A stretch of DNA of 64,000 nucleotides from an uncultured Christensenella sp. (GCA_910577945.1 CAJTNI010000006.1:13942-77941); one strand, 5' to 3'. Counted from the stretch's first letter, positions 1-9,139 are shown. The notes: a model not told the origin generated them from the sequence alone. Made by a program: numbers and translations.

Positions 1-2352
1 TACTATCTCGGTCAGCGCGGCGCAGTCCTTGAACGCGCCGCTTGCGATTTCCGTGACGGTATGCCCGCGCACTTCGCTCGGCACGGTCAAACTCGCGGCG
101 TTGCCGTTGTACGACAGCACCGTCGCCGTGCCGTCCGACCTGAACGCATACGCGTAATCGTCCGCCTCCGTCACGTCGGTTATATCGTACACCAAGCGCA
201 CGTCGTCGAAATCGCAGTCGCCCCACAAAGACTGCGCCTCGCTTGCCCCGAGCGTTACGTACACGACCGCGCCGACGCACGCCGTAAACGCGTTTTTGTC
301 TATTTCCCGCACGCTCTCGCCCAAGAACAGCGAGCTTACGCCCGTCTCCGCAACGACTACGCGCGATTTATCCGCCGTGAACAATACGCCGTTTTCCTTA
401 GCAAACGCCGTATTCGCCCCGTCGAGCTCGATTTTCTCCGCCGACCGCGCGAACGCGTCGGGCGCGATAACCGTCACGTTCTTGCCGATTTTTATCGTGC
501 CGCGCGCCGATATCGACGCTATTTCGGTCACGTCGTACGTGCGTCCGTTGAGCGCCACCGTGTCGGGAACTGTCACGTCGTCCCCGTCGATTACGCGCAA
601 TACCGCCGCGCCGCCGTTCTTGATTTTGTATTCGATATTGCCCACCGTCACGGGCGGAGCGTCGCCGTAAACGGTGTTGTACGGCTTGCCCTTGCCCGCT
701 ATGTAATTCCAGCTTGACGGGAACGCGCTCGCCGCCGACCTCTCGAACGCGCAATGCACTGTCAAGTCCGTGGGCAGAGTATCGAGCGCGCTGTTGCCGA
801 ACGCATACTCGTTCATTGTCGTAATCGTGGACGGCAGCCAAATATGCTTTAAATTATGGCAGTAGCTAAACGTAGCGACCAGCGTCGTCGCGCCCTCGGC
901 GACGGACACCGTAGTCGCCTCCGACGAGAAAAAGCTCGCGCCGATTACGCGCTTGCCGACGAGGATATTCGGGATAGTCACCACTTCGCCCGCCATACTG
1001 CCGCTTGTGGACAGCGAAATGCCGTAATCGCTCTCGCTTATGCCGAACGCATTCGCATAAGTCGCGTATTCGGCTACGTCCGCGCGCACCGTTTGCTCGT
1101 CGTAGAAATAATACTTCACGGTCACGCGCCCCATGCCGTCGGCGCTCGCGCGAGAGAGGTCGAGCATGATATCGGCTTTTTCCGCGACCTTGTAGTCCGC
1201 CGTCCTGCCGAGCTTGCCCGCCGCCACGCCGTCGTACAGCGCGCCCTCGGCGATGATGTCGCGCTCGGTCACGACCAGCGTATCGCCGAGCTTTTCGTGC
1301 GTATACTCGCGCACGCCGTTTTCGACCGTAAACGCAGACGCGTAACGCTCCACGTCGGCGGTGTACAGCCCGTAAATACAAAGGTCGTAGTCGAACGTGT
1401 CGTCGCCGTTCACGGCGCGGGCATAAAGCATGTTCTCGCCGTGCGCAAACGACAAAAACGTCAAATCCATGCTTTTAAGCTCGTCGGCGGCGCTCTCGTT
1501 GTCTCTGCCCGCCGCGGTTCTGTACAGCTTATACGCGCCGCCCGTCGCCGCCTTGATATTTTTGGAAACGTCGAACCGCGTCGGCTTGTTGTCCTTCAAC
1601 GGCAGCTCGTACAAATAATACTCCTTGTCGCCCGCCGTCACCTTTTCGGAATAAAACCCGTTGAGCGTGATTGCGCCGTCCGAGTATTTAAGCCTCACGA
1701 GCGAGAACTCGTCGTTGAGCTTTGTCACGCGGAACGTATCGCTCACGCCCGTCATTGGCACTTCCTGCTCGACGGTCTCACCGTCTATCTCCACGCTGTC
1801 TATCTCGTACGCGGTAAGCACGACGGTCGACTTGCCCGAGGGAAACCCCTCGGCGCGCAAAGCGCGCAAATCCTGCGTCGTCTTGCTCTTGTCGATATCG
1901 TACGCAACGGGCGCGCTCTCGCCCGCATACGTGACCGAAATCACGTACTTGCTCGCGTTCTTGATTTTGTTCCAGCTCAATACTCCCGCCGCGGAAAGCG
2001 CAACGCTCTTAAACTCCGCGTCGCCCGTATCGGGCGTATCGGGCACGTCGGGATTATCGGGATTATCGGGATTGTTCGGGTCGTCGGGGCCGTCGGGCTT
2101 ATCGAGCTTATCTACGCGATAGTCACAAACCGTACAATCGTAATACTTGCCGTTTTGCTCCCAATCGTGCTCGGCGTAATCGCCGCGCTCCCCGCACCCG
2201 CCGACCGTGCATATATGCCAATGCCCGTCGTTGTCGCTCGACCATTCCGCCGCAAACGAATGCTCGTGATTTTTGTCGCCGCATGCGACGAGAACGCCCG
2301 ACGCGCCAAGCGCGCAAGCCGCCGCCAAAACCGATATTATTTTCCTTCTCAT
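1..2352 (-). CDS. Surface lipoprotein with BspA-like leucine-rich repeats (3' end outside window)
   Basis: The frame is open from an ATG at 2352 to the left edge (784 codons), so the C-terminus is missing. Residues 1-24 form a lipoprotein signal: basic MRRK, a hydrophobic run and a lipobox ending LVAC with the lipid-acceptor Cys24. Next come two short His/Cys modules (HWHICTVGGC and YYDCTVCDY), an Asp/Pro linker and a long Ig-like/unassigned region. From about residue 500 the pattern becomes LRR_5 (IWLPSTITTMNEYAFGNS, and at the edge TEIASGAFKDCAALTEI), as in BspA-type surface proteins. Role inferred: extracellular binding or adhesion. It is divergent from an XRE regulator and its promoter carries operator-like dyads. 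LRR and lipobox are seen directly; the ligand is unknown. Confidence 0.85.
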   Translation of the reverse strand, partial: MRRKIISVLAAACALGASGVLVACGDKNHEHSFAAEWSSDNDGHWHICTVGGCGERGDYAEHDWEQNGKYYDCTVCDYRVDKLDKPDGPDDPNNPDNPDNPDVPDTPDTGDAEFKSVALSAAGVLSWNKIKNASKYVISVTYAGESAPVAYDIDKSKTTQDLRALRAEGFPSGKSTVVLTAYEIDSVEIDGETVEQEVPMTGVSDTFRVTKLNDEFSLVRLKYSDGAITLNGFYSEKVTAGDKEYYLYELPLKDNKPTRFDVSKNIKAATGGAYKLYRTAAGRDNESAADELKSMDLTFLSFAHGENMLYARAVNGDDTFDYDLCIYGLYTADVERYASAFTVENGVREYTHEKLGDTLVVTERDIIAEGALYDGVAAGKLGRTADYKVAEKADIMLDLSRASADGMGRVTVKYYFYDEQTVRADVAEYATYANAFGISESDYGISLSTSGSMAGEVVTIPNILVGKRVIGASFFSSEATTVSVAEGATTLVATFSYCHNLKHIWLPSTITTMNEYAFGNSALDTLPTDLTVHCAFERSAASAFPSSWNYIAGKGKPYNTVYGDAPPVTVGNIEYKIKNGGAAVLRVIDGDDVTVPDTVALNGRTYDVTEIASISARGTIKIGKNVTVIAPDAFARSAEKIELDGANTAFAKENGVLFTADKSRVVVAETGVSSLFLGESVREIDKNAFTACVGAVVYVTLGASEAQSLWGDCDFDDVRLVYDITDVTEADDYAYAFRSDGTATVLSYNGNAASLTVPSEVRGHTVTEIASGAFKDCAALTEIV

Positions 2353-2379
2353 CAAGCCGAAACCTCACAACGAAATTCA

Positions 2380-2468
2380 CTAACTATTGTTAGCGTTAAC
2401 TAATATTATCACTAATTATCGTAAGTGTCAAGAACTTACACTAAATATTGTTAGTATACTTATCGTAA
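2380..2468. promoter_or_regulatory. Array of three operator-like dyads between divergent genes
   Basis: Three 14-bp sites of the form CTAAnTATyGTnAG lie at 2380-2393 (CTAACTATTGTTAG, a perfect dyad), 2412-2425 (CTAATTATCGTAAG) and 2441-2454 (CTAAATATTGTTAG), with a half site TATCGTAA at 2461-2468. Spacing is 32 and 29 bp, close to three helical turns. The middle site fills the spacer of the lipoprotein promoter and the third lies just upstream of the XRE gene. Binding by the adjacent XRE protein is inference. Confidence 0.6.
2403..2431 (-). promoter_or_regulatory. Sigma-A-type promoter of the LRR lipoprotein
   Basis: On the minus strand TTGACA (2431-2426) is followed after 17 bp by TAATAT (2408-2403). 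The spacer coincides with the middle operator dyad at 2412-2425, so a bound repressor would block polymerase. Confidence 0.65.
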
Positions 2469-2497
2469 AAATACGCACGACGAGGGATACTAGCGAT

Positions 2498-2953
2498 ATG
2501 GAAAAAACCGATTTCGGGTTTGCGGCGCGGTTGAGAGACCTGCGCGAGGAGGCGGGGCTGTCCATGATGGAGCTTGCGCGCAGGATAGGCGTGAGCGACG
2601 CGGCGATTTGCAAATGGGAAAACGGGCTCGCCGAGCCCAAGCTGGGGTATATAATACGGCTCGCCGAGTTTTTCGACTGCTCGACGGATTATCTTATAGG
2701 CAAGGACGGCGATTATGCCGTCGCCAAGCCGCCGCGCGTGAGCGTCAAGATTACCGACGCGTCGGGGCGAACGGTCAAGCCGCCCGCGAAAACCGCGCCC
2801 GTCGCGCTGTCGCAGGACGACGAGTCGCTGCTCGCCGAACTCAAAGAGCTTTCGCCCGACGTGCGCGCGGCGGTACGCGAGACGGTGCGCGCGCTCGGCG
2901 GCAAAAAGACAGACGGCGCGCATAAGCCCGACGGAAACAAACCGAACGCTTAA
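2498..2953 (+). CDS. XRE-family transcriptional regulator
   Basis: A 151-residue protein with an N-terminal Cro/CI helix-turn-helix at about residues 9-63 (RLRDLREEAGLSMMELARRI, then GVSDAAICKWENG and the DYLIG end motif). The C-terminal half is Pro/Ala/Lys-rich with a short predicted helix (SPDVRAAVRETVRAL) and no recognisable ligand domain. The ATG at 2498 is preferred over in-frame codons further upstream because GAGGGA sits 10 bases before it and because the upstream part overlaps the operator region. It is divergent from the LRR lipoprotein; autoregulation and control of that gene are inferred from the dyads between them. Confidence 0.85.
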   Translation: MEKTDFGFAARLRDLREEAGLSMMELARRIGVSDAAICKWENGLAEPKLGYIIRLAEFFDCSTDYLIGKDGDYAVAKPPRVSVKITDASGRTVKPPAKTAPVALSQDDESLLAELKELSPDVRAAVRETVRALGGKKTDGAHKPDGNKPNA

Positions 2954-3001
2954 CTTTTGCCGCGTACGGGCGTTATCGGCGCGTGTGCCGTGCGCCCGAA
3001 T

Positions 3002-3249
3002 CAGAGCAAATCGAATATTTGATAAACGGCATTGCTTTTAATTTGCTATCCGTAAAAGTGCGGCGGTTCGCCGAGATTTCTCGACACGTTGTGCGGCGAC
3101 CGACCGCAAACAATATTTTGCACAATATTACTACTTGACTAAAAACATTCGCCGCGCAACGGCTCGAAATGACAGGAATGTGGACTTGTACTGTTGTGTT
3201 TATATCTTGTCATTAGGACTTTTGTGTTTATTTCCCGTCATTCCGACCG
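3002..3249. other. Non-coding stretch with relics of a dispersed repeat
   Basis: No credible reading frame. The pieces GAGATTTCTCGACACG and GCTCGAAATGACAGG resemble the ends of the widespread intergenic repeat that reads roughly GAGATT..CGACTACGCTC..AATGACA, and GTCATTCCGA near 3237 resembles its other end. This likeness is from memory and is only suggestive. Confidence 0.3.
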
Positions 3250-3469
3250 CGCGCATAGTATTATGTATGGCAACAACAGTGAGTATGAATATTGTCTTTG
3301 GTCTTTCGCGGCGCATAGTATTATGTATGGCAACAACAGTGAGTATGAATATTGTCTTTGGTCTTTCGCGGCGCGTAGTATATGTATGGCAACAACAGTG
3401 AGTATGAATATTGTCTTTGGTCTTTCGCGGCGCGTAGTATTATGTTCGGCAACAACGGTGAGTATGAAT
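3250..3469. repeat. Tandem repeat, about 60 bp x 4
   Basis: Four successive copies of a 60-bp unit begin near 3250, 3310, 3370 and 3429. The unit runs GCGCATAGTATTATGTATGG, CAACAACAGTGAGTATGAAT, ATTGTCTTTGGTCTTTCGCG. The first two copies are identical across the 60 bp; the third lost one base and the fourth has substitutions and a diverged end. Reading frames crossing it simply translate the repeat. Inter-unit spacers are absent, so this is not a CRISPR array. Confidence 0.9.
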
Positions 3470-3485
3470 AAGGATAACCGTAATT

Positions 3486-3724
3486 CATTCGCCAAGCCTT
3501 CGGCTTGCTGCGTAGGACAGTGCTATGAACTTAACTATTCGGGTGCGCGGCAAAATCACCGTCAAAGTAAACAAACGGCATACGCCAAGCCTGCGGCTTG
3601 CACACGGCATTCGCCAAACATTTGGTTTGCTGCGTAGGACGTTATTTTGGTTTAACTATTCGGGTGAACGGCAAAACCACCGCCAAAGCAAACACACGGC
3701 ATTCGCCAAGCCTTCGGCTTGCAC
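3486..3724. repeat. Repeated block with REP-like hairpins
   Basis: A roughly 120-bp block occurs twice (about 3520-3605 and 3645-3724), sharing TTAACTATTCGGGTG, GGCAAAA..CACCG.CAAAG and ACGGCAT.CGCCAAGCC. The hairpin GCCAAGCCTTCGGCTTGC recurs at about 3490, 3583 (one change) and 3706, with a diverged copy GCCAAACATTTGGTTTGC near 3612. These are short palindromic units of REP style lying downstream of parA. Confidence 0.7.
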
Positions 3725-3757
3725 AAAGCCCTCGCCGATACTGTCGGCGAGGGCTTT
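3725..3757. terminator. Terminator downstream of parA
   Basis: AAAGCCCTCGCCGA pairs with TCGGCGAGGGCTTT around a 5-base loop. The stem is flanked by A/T on both sides and lies 33 bases past the parA stop. Confidence 0.75.
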
Positions 3758-3789
3758 GATAAATTACGCAAAATTTGTTTTACTTACAA

Positions 3790-4602
3790 TTACACGCGTT
3801 TTTTGAGCGCGGCGAGGTTTTCTATCGGGGTATAGCTGTCGCGGTTGCGCGCGAGCATTTCCTCGGCGAGGTTTTTATAGGCTATGCCGCCGGTGGACGT
3901 CGGGTCGAATTGGCTTATGGGCAAGCCGAACGACGGCGCTTCGGCGAGCCGCACGCTGCGCGGAATGCGCGTGGCGAACGCCTTTTTGCCGAAATAATGC
4001 GTAATCTCCTCCGCGACCGAGTTGACGAGGTTGGTGCGCGAGTTGAACATCGTTACCACGACGCCCTCGATTTCCAACGCAGGGTTGAGTATCTTTTTGG
4101 CGAGCTTGATTGTGTTCATAAGCTGCGTCAAACCTTCGAGCGCGAAAAACTCGCCCTGCATGGGAATGAGTATGGAGTCGGCGGCGGTGAGCGCGTTGAG
4201 CGTGAGCTGACCTATAAACGGCGGGCAATCTATAAATATATAGTCGTAATCGTCCTTTATGGGCGCAAGCGCCGTTTTGAGCGAGCGCTCGCGGTTTTCC
4301 ACGTCCACAAGTTCCGCCTCCGCGCCCGCCAAATCTATATTTGACGGAATTATATCCAGCCCGTCCACGCCCGTGGGGATAATCGCCTCGCGCGCCGAGC
4401 TGTCGCCGATTATCAGACTGTAAACCGAGTGTTTGAGCTTGTGCTTTTCCACGCCCAAGCCGCTCGACGCGTTGCCCTGCGGGTCGTTGTCTATGATTAA
4501 AACCTTCTTGCCGAAGGCGGCGAAGTACGCGGCAAGATTGACGCACGTCGTCGTCTTGCCCACTCCGCCTTTTTGGTTTGCGATTGCTACCGTTTTTGCC
4601 AT
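3790..4602 (-). CDS. parA: Chromosome-partitioning ATPase ParA/Soj
   Basis: A 270-residue protein of the usual Soj length. The deviant Walker A motif KGGVGKTTT follows MAKTVAIANQ, and Walker A' / B are seen as DNDPQGNASSGLG and YDYIFIDCPP. Family knowledge: ParA binds DNA in the ATP state and with ParB-parS moves or loads the origin region. The start at 4602 is the first Met before Walker A; AAAGGA lies about 12 bases upstream. It is the last gene of a plsC-linked run (30-bp gap). Oddity: its expected partner parB is not adjacent but about 44 kb away at 48339, beside four parS sites. Confidence 0.95.
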   Translation of the reverse strand: MAKTVAIANQKGGVGKTTTCVNLAAYFAAFGKKVLIIDNDPQGNASSGLGVEKHKLKHSVYSLIIGDSSAREAIIPTGVDGLDIIPSNIDLAGAEAELVDVENRERSLKTALAPIKDDYDYIFIDCPPFIGQLTLNALTAADSILIPMQGEFFALEGLTQLMNTIKLAKKILNPALEIEGVVVTMFNSRTNLVNSVAEEITHYFGKKAFATRIPRSVRLAEAPSFGLPISQFDPTSTGGIAYKNLAEEMLARNRDSYTPIENLAALKKRV

Positions 4603-4631
4603 TTCTATTGTCTTTGGTCCTTTATAATATT

Positions 4632-5549
4632 TTACTCGTCGTCCTGCCCGCCCACGTATTCGAGCGGTATTCCGTAAAAGTCCTCGTACAGCGCGCGCAC
4701 CGCGGCTTGCGTCCGCGCACACAAATCGGTCTTGCGCTCGCGCGGCGGGAGCGTTTCGTCCGAGTATATCGGGTCGGCTATCCGCACGACCGCTTTGGGC
4801 AAGCCCAACAGCCTGCGCAAGCCCCGCGGCTTTTTGAAGCAGTACAGCATTGGCACTACGGGCACGCCCAGCCGCTCGGCGTAAAAGAATGCGCCCTCCT
4901 TGTACGGACGCGGCTTTTCGTACCGCAGCCACATGCTTTTTTCCGCGTAAAAGTGTATCGCGGCGCCGCGCGTCTTTACGTATTCGAGCATTTCCGCAAA
5001 CGGGCGTGCGCCCTTTAAGCTGATTGGCAACGGAATTATTACCGCCGAGGCGAGCAGCGCGCCGCCGAGCGTGCGTTTGCGATTGTGCGGCGCTGCCACT
5101 ATGTACAGCTTTTTGCAGCCCGTTGCGCGGCGCGTAAGCAGCGCGTCGAGGTAACCGACGTGATTGGATACCGTAACGCACGCGCCGAGGCGTTTGAGCT
5201 TTTTCCTGTCCTTGACCCGCCACACGCCGTAAACTATGCCGCCGCCGATATACCCCAAAAGCTTGAACACCGAGCTCGTTATTGCGTGAGCTATATGCCA
5301 AAACGGGTTTTTCTCGTGCTTGTACTTGTAAGTGCCGTCGGTCTTGGCGGATTTTTCTGTTTTAAACGGCGTTCCGTCCACGTCGAACAGCCGCCGCCGT
5401 TCCAGCTCGTTTATGTAAAGCGCGTACACGCGCTTTGTCATTTTGCCGTCCGCGGCAATCTCGTCGAGCAGCGTTTTGTACAGGTCGGGCGGCAACTCGC
5501 CTTTGTCGGCAAGCTCGCCGAACATGCGCACATACGCCTTGGTGTTCAT
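4632..5549 (-). CDS. plsC: PlsC-like lysophospholipid acyltransferase
   Basis: A 305-residue protein with the acyltransferase motif I SNHVGYLD (NHxxxxD form) near residue 120 and a later FYAEKSMWLR block in the place of the family's EGT motif. A hydrophobic stretch (VFKLLGYIGGGIVYGVWRV) precedes motif I. Family role: transfer of an acyl chain to lysophosphatidic acid in membrane phospholipid synthesis; the N-terminal 85 residues are an extra helical region. The ATG at 5549 overlaps the TGA of the upstream glycosyltransferase (ATGA), so the two are translationally coupled, which fits joint membrane-lipid work. The variant motif EK leaves substrate uncertain. Confidence 0.82.
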   Translation of the reverse strand: MNTKAYVRMFGELADKGELPPDLYKTLLDEIAADGKMTKRVYALYINELERRRLFDVDGTPFKTEKSAKTDGTYKYKHEKNPFWHIAHAITSSVFKLLGYIGGGIVYGVWRVKDRKKLKRLGACVTVSNHVGYLDALLTRRATGCKKLYIVAAPHNRKRTLGGALLASAVIIPLPISLKGARPFAEMLEYVKTRGAAIHFYAEKSMWLRYEKPRPYKEGAFFYAERLGVPVVPMLYCFKKPRGLRRLLGLPKAVVRIADPIYSDETLPPRERKTDLCARTQAAVRALYEDFYGIPLEYVGGQDDE

Positions 5550-6871
5550 TTGGAGACCGTTATATCCGCGGGCGCTTCGTCGTTTATCGTGATTTGCACG
5601 TCCGCGGCTTCGGGCGCGTTGCGCGCAAACTCGGTCGCCGCCAGCGACAGCGCGCACGCCGCCGTGTCGAACTCCACGCCGCGCGCCGCGTACGCCTTGC
5701 GCTGAACGTCCGCCTCCGTCGCTATTATGTCCGCCACCTTACCCGCGCCGTTACCCGTCGCCACAAACTTTTCTATATTCTCGACGTAGCGGTCGAGGTC
5801 GGAACGGTCCTCCATCATGCGCCTTATGCGCTTGACCGCCTTGCGCTTGGTGAACGCCGTTTCGCCGCAGCGCAGCGTTTTGACGTACAGCTTCGCCGTC
5901 GCCTCCTCTATTACGTGCGGGCAGTAGTCTATGATGACGGGCGTGCGCATGTAAATGCTGTCGAGCACGGCGTTCGGTCCGCCCTTGGTCAAAAACACGT
6001 CCGCCGCGCCGTACAGCTCGTACGCATTCGTCAAAAACGGATACACCTTGACCGTCGTTTCGGGCGAGACTTTGAGCCTGCGCTTGCCCTCGGCGATTTC
6101 GGTAAACTCTTTGAGTCGCTTGTCGTTTTTGCCCGCAATTATGCACAGCGTTATCGGCAGCTTGCTTTTGATAAGCGCGCGCGCAAGCTTAGGTCCGCGC
6201 CCGAGCATATATCCGCCGTCGGCCACTACCACCGTGAACTTGTCCTGCGGCAAGCCCAGCTTGTCGCGCAGCTGCGCGCGAGTAAGCGTGTTGTTTTCCG
6301 CGGTCATGTTTACGCACGGGGTGACGCACCGCAAAAGCTCGGGCTTGAACCTGTACTTTAACGCTTTTTTGTACGCCATTTCGCTGTTGACGACGAATAT
6401 TCCGTCGCGCTTATCCCAAAACGTGTGCAGCGTGATATCGGGGTTGTAGTTGATTACCACCGCGTCGGGGTCGATTCTGCGCTTGTACTCCACCGCCAAC
6501 AGGTTGGTGAAATAGTGGTTTGTGATTATCACGTTCGGCTCGCGGCGGCGCAGCGCCTCCAAGCCCTCTCGGAACGACTTGACCGCCATTTGTCTGTGGA
6601 AAAAGCGCACCAGCTTGTGCCCGCCCAAAAACCCGATAAACGGGAACACCCACTTGCCGAACATCGGTATCTTGTTGGTGTTTTTAACCTGGTCGATTAT
6701 AAACTTATCCATTTTGACGAGGTGCGGCAGCCCGTCGTCCGTCATGATATTGCATCGTTCTATATCGTACGAATCGCCGAACTTGTCGGTCAGCGCGGCA
6801 TAAATACTCTCCATCGAGGAGATATGCCCGAAGCCCGATTCGATAAAAGTAAAGAGAATTTTTTGTTTCAT
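5546..6871 (-). CDS. MGDG synthase/MurG-like glycosyltransferase (GT28 type)
   Basis: A 441-residue protein. The N-terminus MKQKILFTFIESGFGHISSM has the Gly-rich GFGH acceptor-side loop of MGDG-synthase-like enzymes. The C-terminal half has the GT28 nucleotide-sugar block (AADVFLTKGGPNAVLDSIYM). Likely role: glycosylation of a lipid such as diacylglycerol at the inner membrane face. A C-terminal tail of about 60 residues extends past the usual end. It overlaps plsC by 4 bases, supporting a lipid role. Substrate cannot be read from sequence; the family also includes undecaprenyl-linked enzymes. Confidence 0.82.
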   Translation of the reverse strand: MKQKILFTFIESGFGHISSMESIYAALTDKFGDSYDIERCNIMTDDGLPHLVKMDKFIIDQVKNTNKIPMFGKWVFPFIGFLGGHKLVRFFHRQMAVKSFREGLEALRRREPNVIITNHYFTNLLAVEYKRRIDPDAVVINYNPDITLHTFWDKRDGIFVVNSEMAYKKALKYRFKPELLRCVTPCVNMTAENNTLTRAQLRDKLGLPQDKFTVVVADGGYMLGRGPKLARALIKSKLPITLCIIAGKNDKRLKEFTEIAEGKRRLKVSPETTVKVYPFLTNAYELYGAADVFLTKGGPNAVLDSIYMRTPVIIDYCPHVIEEATAKLYVKTLRCGETAFTKRKAVKRIRRMMEDRSDLDRYVENIEKFVATGNGAGKVADIIATEADVQRKAYAARGVEFDTAACALSLAATEFARNAPEAADVQITINDEAPADITVSK

Positions 6872-6961
6872 TGCTTGAAGTTTGCTCCCGCCGTCGACGA
6901 CAACGCCGCCGTCGGCTTTACGGCGCGCCGCGGTTATCGCGTCGCCCGTATAGGTTTTCCG

Positions 6962-9139
6962 CTAAACGGAAAATTTATTCTTGCCCTTGTTGAGCGAAAT
7001 CGTGCGTCGCTCCACGCCGCGCCCGACGCATTCGGGCAGTATGTCCAGCTCCACAGCGCCGCTCGTGCGGTTATCCACGACGATATCGACTCGCGTCGGC
7101 GAAAACTTGGCGCGCACGTCAAGCTCGCCCGTCGCCAGCTTTAACGACAGTCTGAAATCTTTGAGCGCGGTAAAGTCGGGCGCAATCTTGATGCGCCGCG
7201 CGCCGTCCTTGACCTCGATGCCGGCGAAAATCTGAACGAGCTCGGACACGACCGCCGCCTGATAGCTTTGGCACTTGGTGCCGTATCCCGCAAAATCCTC
7301 GCCCAGCGCCTTGCCGTCGCTTTCCGCCGCGAGCGCGTACCGCGACTCGAACCGCCTGAGCGCGAGGTCGCGCCTGCCGAGCTTGCCGAGCGCCTCGATA
7401 ACCGCCCACTCCATGTACGGCGAAGCGTTTTGCGTGGCGGCGAGCAGTCTTGCGACCGCCGCCTTGCGGTCGTCGGGCACAAGCCCGCACAGCGCGATAA
7501 GCGCGTTTGCGCGGTCATCGTAGCGGTCGGCGGAGGACGCGTATCCTATGCCGTCCCACGTGCTCTCTATAAATTCCGCAATGTTGGTCATGCGGTCGTC
7601 GAAGGTCTCGTCGTAATCGCGCTCGCCCAGCTCCGCGCCCAACGCTTTGAGGAACGCGCACGCCGAATAGTACAGCGCGTTTTCTATGAGCAGCTCGTCG
7701 ATATTGTAAAGATTGTCGAACCAGCGGCGATTGCCGTCGCGCGGCGCAACGCCGTGCTCGGTCATTTCCCACAGCATCAAATAGTCGCAAAGCCGCGTGT
7801 AATTGTTACGGAAAAACGCCGCGTCGCCCACGAAATTGCGGTACTGCGCGAACAGTCCGTACTCGCTCATGCAAAGCAGTCCGTGCGACGGAATGTCTAC
7901 GGGCACGTTGCCGGGCACGCACGAATACAGCAGGTCGCCGTCGGCGTACGCGAGAACGTCGTCGATTACCTTTTTGACGAGCGCCGCCGCATCGTAGTAC
8001 GATAGGTACAGCGCGCGCGCCGCTATTGACGCGTCGCCCAGCCACATGGTGCGCTCGCGCTCGGGCGAGTCCATGAGCGTGCTGCCCATGCTGCAATACA
8101 GCGTGTCGGTCGCCTTGTCGAACAGCGTGTTGAGCCGCTCGCTCTCCGAACGGAACTCGCACGTGGGCGCGGCGTCGTAGCCGATTTCCCTGTAACCGAG
8201 CTTCATCACCTTGACGGTGTGCGGCATGGTGAAAATAAGCGATTGTCCCGTCATGGGCAGTAAGCACTCGAACACGTTGACCGTGGGCTTTGTGATATAT
8301 TCGACCGAATGCGCCGAGTACACGCTGCTCTCGTCGCCGAAGCAGCCTTGGCAGTCGGTGCGGTCGGTCTTAACGGTAATGCGCTCCTGTCCGTTCGCCG
8401 TCACCTCGAAATACGGGGTTACGCGCATTTCGCGCGGCAGCGTTATGGTGTAGGTGTCGCCGTCGAATTGGTCGGTCGTCTTTTTGGGCTTGCCGATTAC
8501 GGGCTGCGCCGAAAACCGTTCGAGCGGCAGCGGGCGCGGCGTGAGCACGCCCATAACCTCGTCGGGGTACGCCGCATGCTCGGTCGCTTTTACGAAAAGC
8601 GAGGAATTAAACATGGGGTCGAGCACGTTTTGTATCTGACCTTCGAGCGACGCGTCGTACTGCATGCCGAAGCCCGCGTAGCAGCAATTCCCGCGCCGCG
8701 CCGCCTTGTACGCGACGCTCTCGTACACGGCGAAGGTCTCGTCGCTGTAAATATTGAGGTCGTTACATTCGAATATAAAGCCCGCGCGCGCCGACGGAAC
8801 GAGGTCGCGCCCCGCGCCCTCCGCGCCGAAATACTGACAGTAAATAACGATTACGTTATCGCCCTTTACGAGAAACTTGGCAATATCGAACTCATCGTAA
8901 TACGCGCCGTGCGCGCTGCGGTTGAACCCGCCCTGCCACACTACGGCGTTGCCGTTGACGTACATATAATAATGCGTGTCGCACGCCGCGCGGCAAAACG
9001 CGCGCGCGGGCGGTTTTTCCGCGCCGAAAGAAAAGGTGCGGCGCATAATGACGTTGGAATTTTTCTTGGTCGCGTCCGCCGCCCATATCCACTTTGACTT
9101 ACCGAAAAGCACGGTCGGTTCTTCGATTTTTGCTGACAT
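6962..9139 (-). CDS. GH78-like alpha-L-rhamnosidase
   Basis: A 725-residue protein with no signal peptide, so probably cytoplasmic. The GH78 signature appears as LMDSPERERTMWLGDASIAA, matching the family's acidic D.P.R.E...W.GD block, followed by an (alpha/alpha)6-type helical region and a C-terminal beta domain (about 640-725). N-terminal beta-sandwich region WIWAADATKKNSNVIMRRTF resembles the accessory domain of this family. Expected reaction: hydrolysis of terminal alpha-L-rhamnose from oligosaccharides. GAGGAG lies directly upstream of the ATG at 9139. Its promoter carries TTGGCAA repeats, suggesting sugar-responsive repression. Confidence 0.82.
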   Translation of the reverse strand: MSAKIEEPTVLFGKSKWIWAADATKKNSNVIMRRTFSFGAEKPPARAFCRAACDTHYYMYVNGNAVVWQGGFNRSAHGAYYDEFDIAKFLVKGDNVIVIYCQYFGAEGAGRDLVPSARAGFIFECNDLNIYSDETFAVYESVAYKAARRGNCCYAGFGMQYDASLEGQIQNVLDPMFNSSLFVKATEHAAYPDEVMGVLTPRPLPLERFSAQPVIGKPKKTTDQFDGDTYTITLPREMRVTPYFEVTANGQERITVKTDRTDCQGCFGDESSVYSAHSVEYITKPTVNVFECLLPMTGQSLIFTMPHTVKVMKLGYREIGYDAAPTCEFRSESERLNTLFDKATDTLYCSMGSTLMDSPERERTMWLGDASIAARALYLSYYDAAALVKKVIDDVLAYADGDLLYSCVPGNVPVDIPSHGLLCMSEYGLFAQYRNFVGDAAFFRNNYTRLCDYLMLWEMTEHGVAPRDGNRRWFDNLYNIDELLIENALYYSACAFLKALGAELGERDYDETFDDRMTNIAEFIESTWDGIGYASSADRYDDRANALIALCGLVPDDRKAAVARLLAATQNASPYMEWAVIEALGKLGRRDLALRRFESRYALAAESDGKALGEDFAGYGTKCQSYQAAVVSELVQIFAGIEVKDGARRIKIAPDFTALKDFRLSLKLATGELDVRAKFSPTRVDIVVDNRTSGAVELDILPECVGRGVERRTISLNKGKNKFSV

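Noticed and set aside
61..717. Open frames on the plus strand across 61-2403
   Set aside because: They are antisense to the LRR lipoprotein, are rich in Arg/His as shadows of GC-rich genes are, and have no ribosome sites.
3250..3469. CRISPR array
   Set aside because: The units are directly adjacent with no unique spacers, and no cas gene is present.
3135..3637. Frames across the 60-bp repeat
   Set aside because: They translate the repeat itself, differ between frames, and have no start signals.
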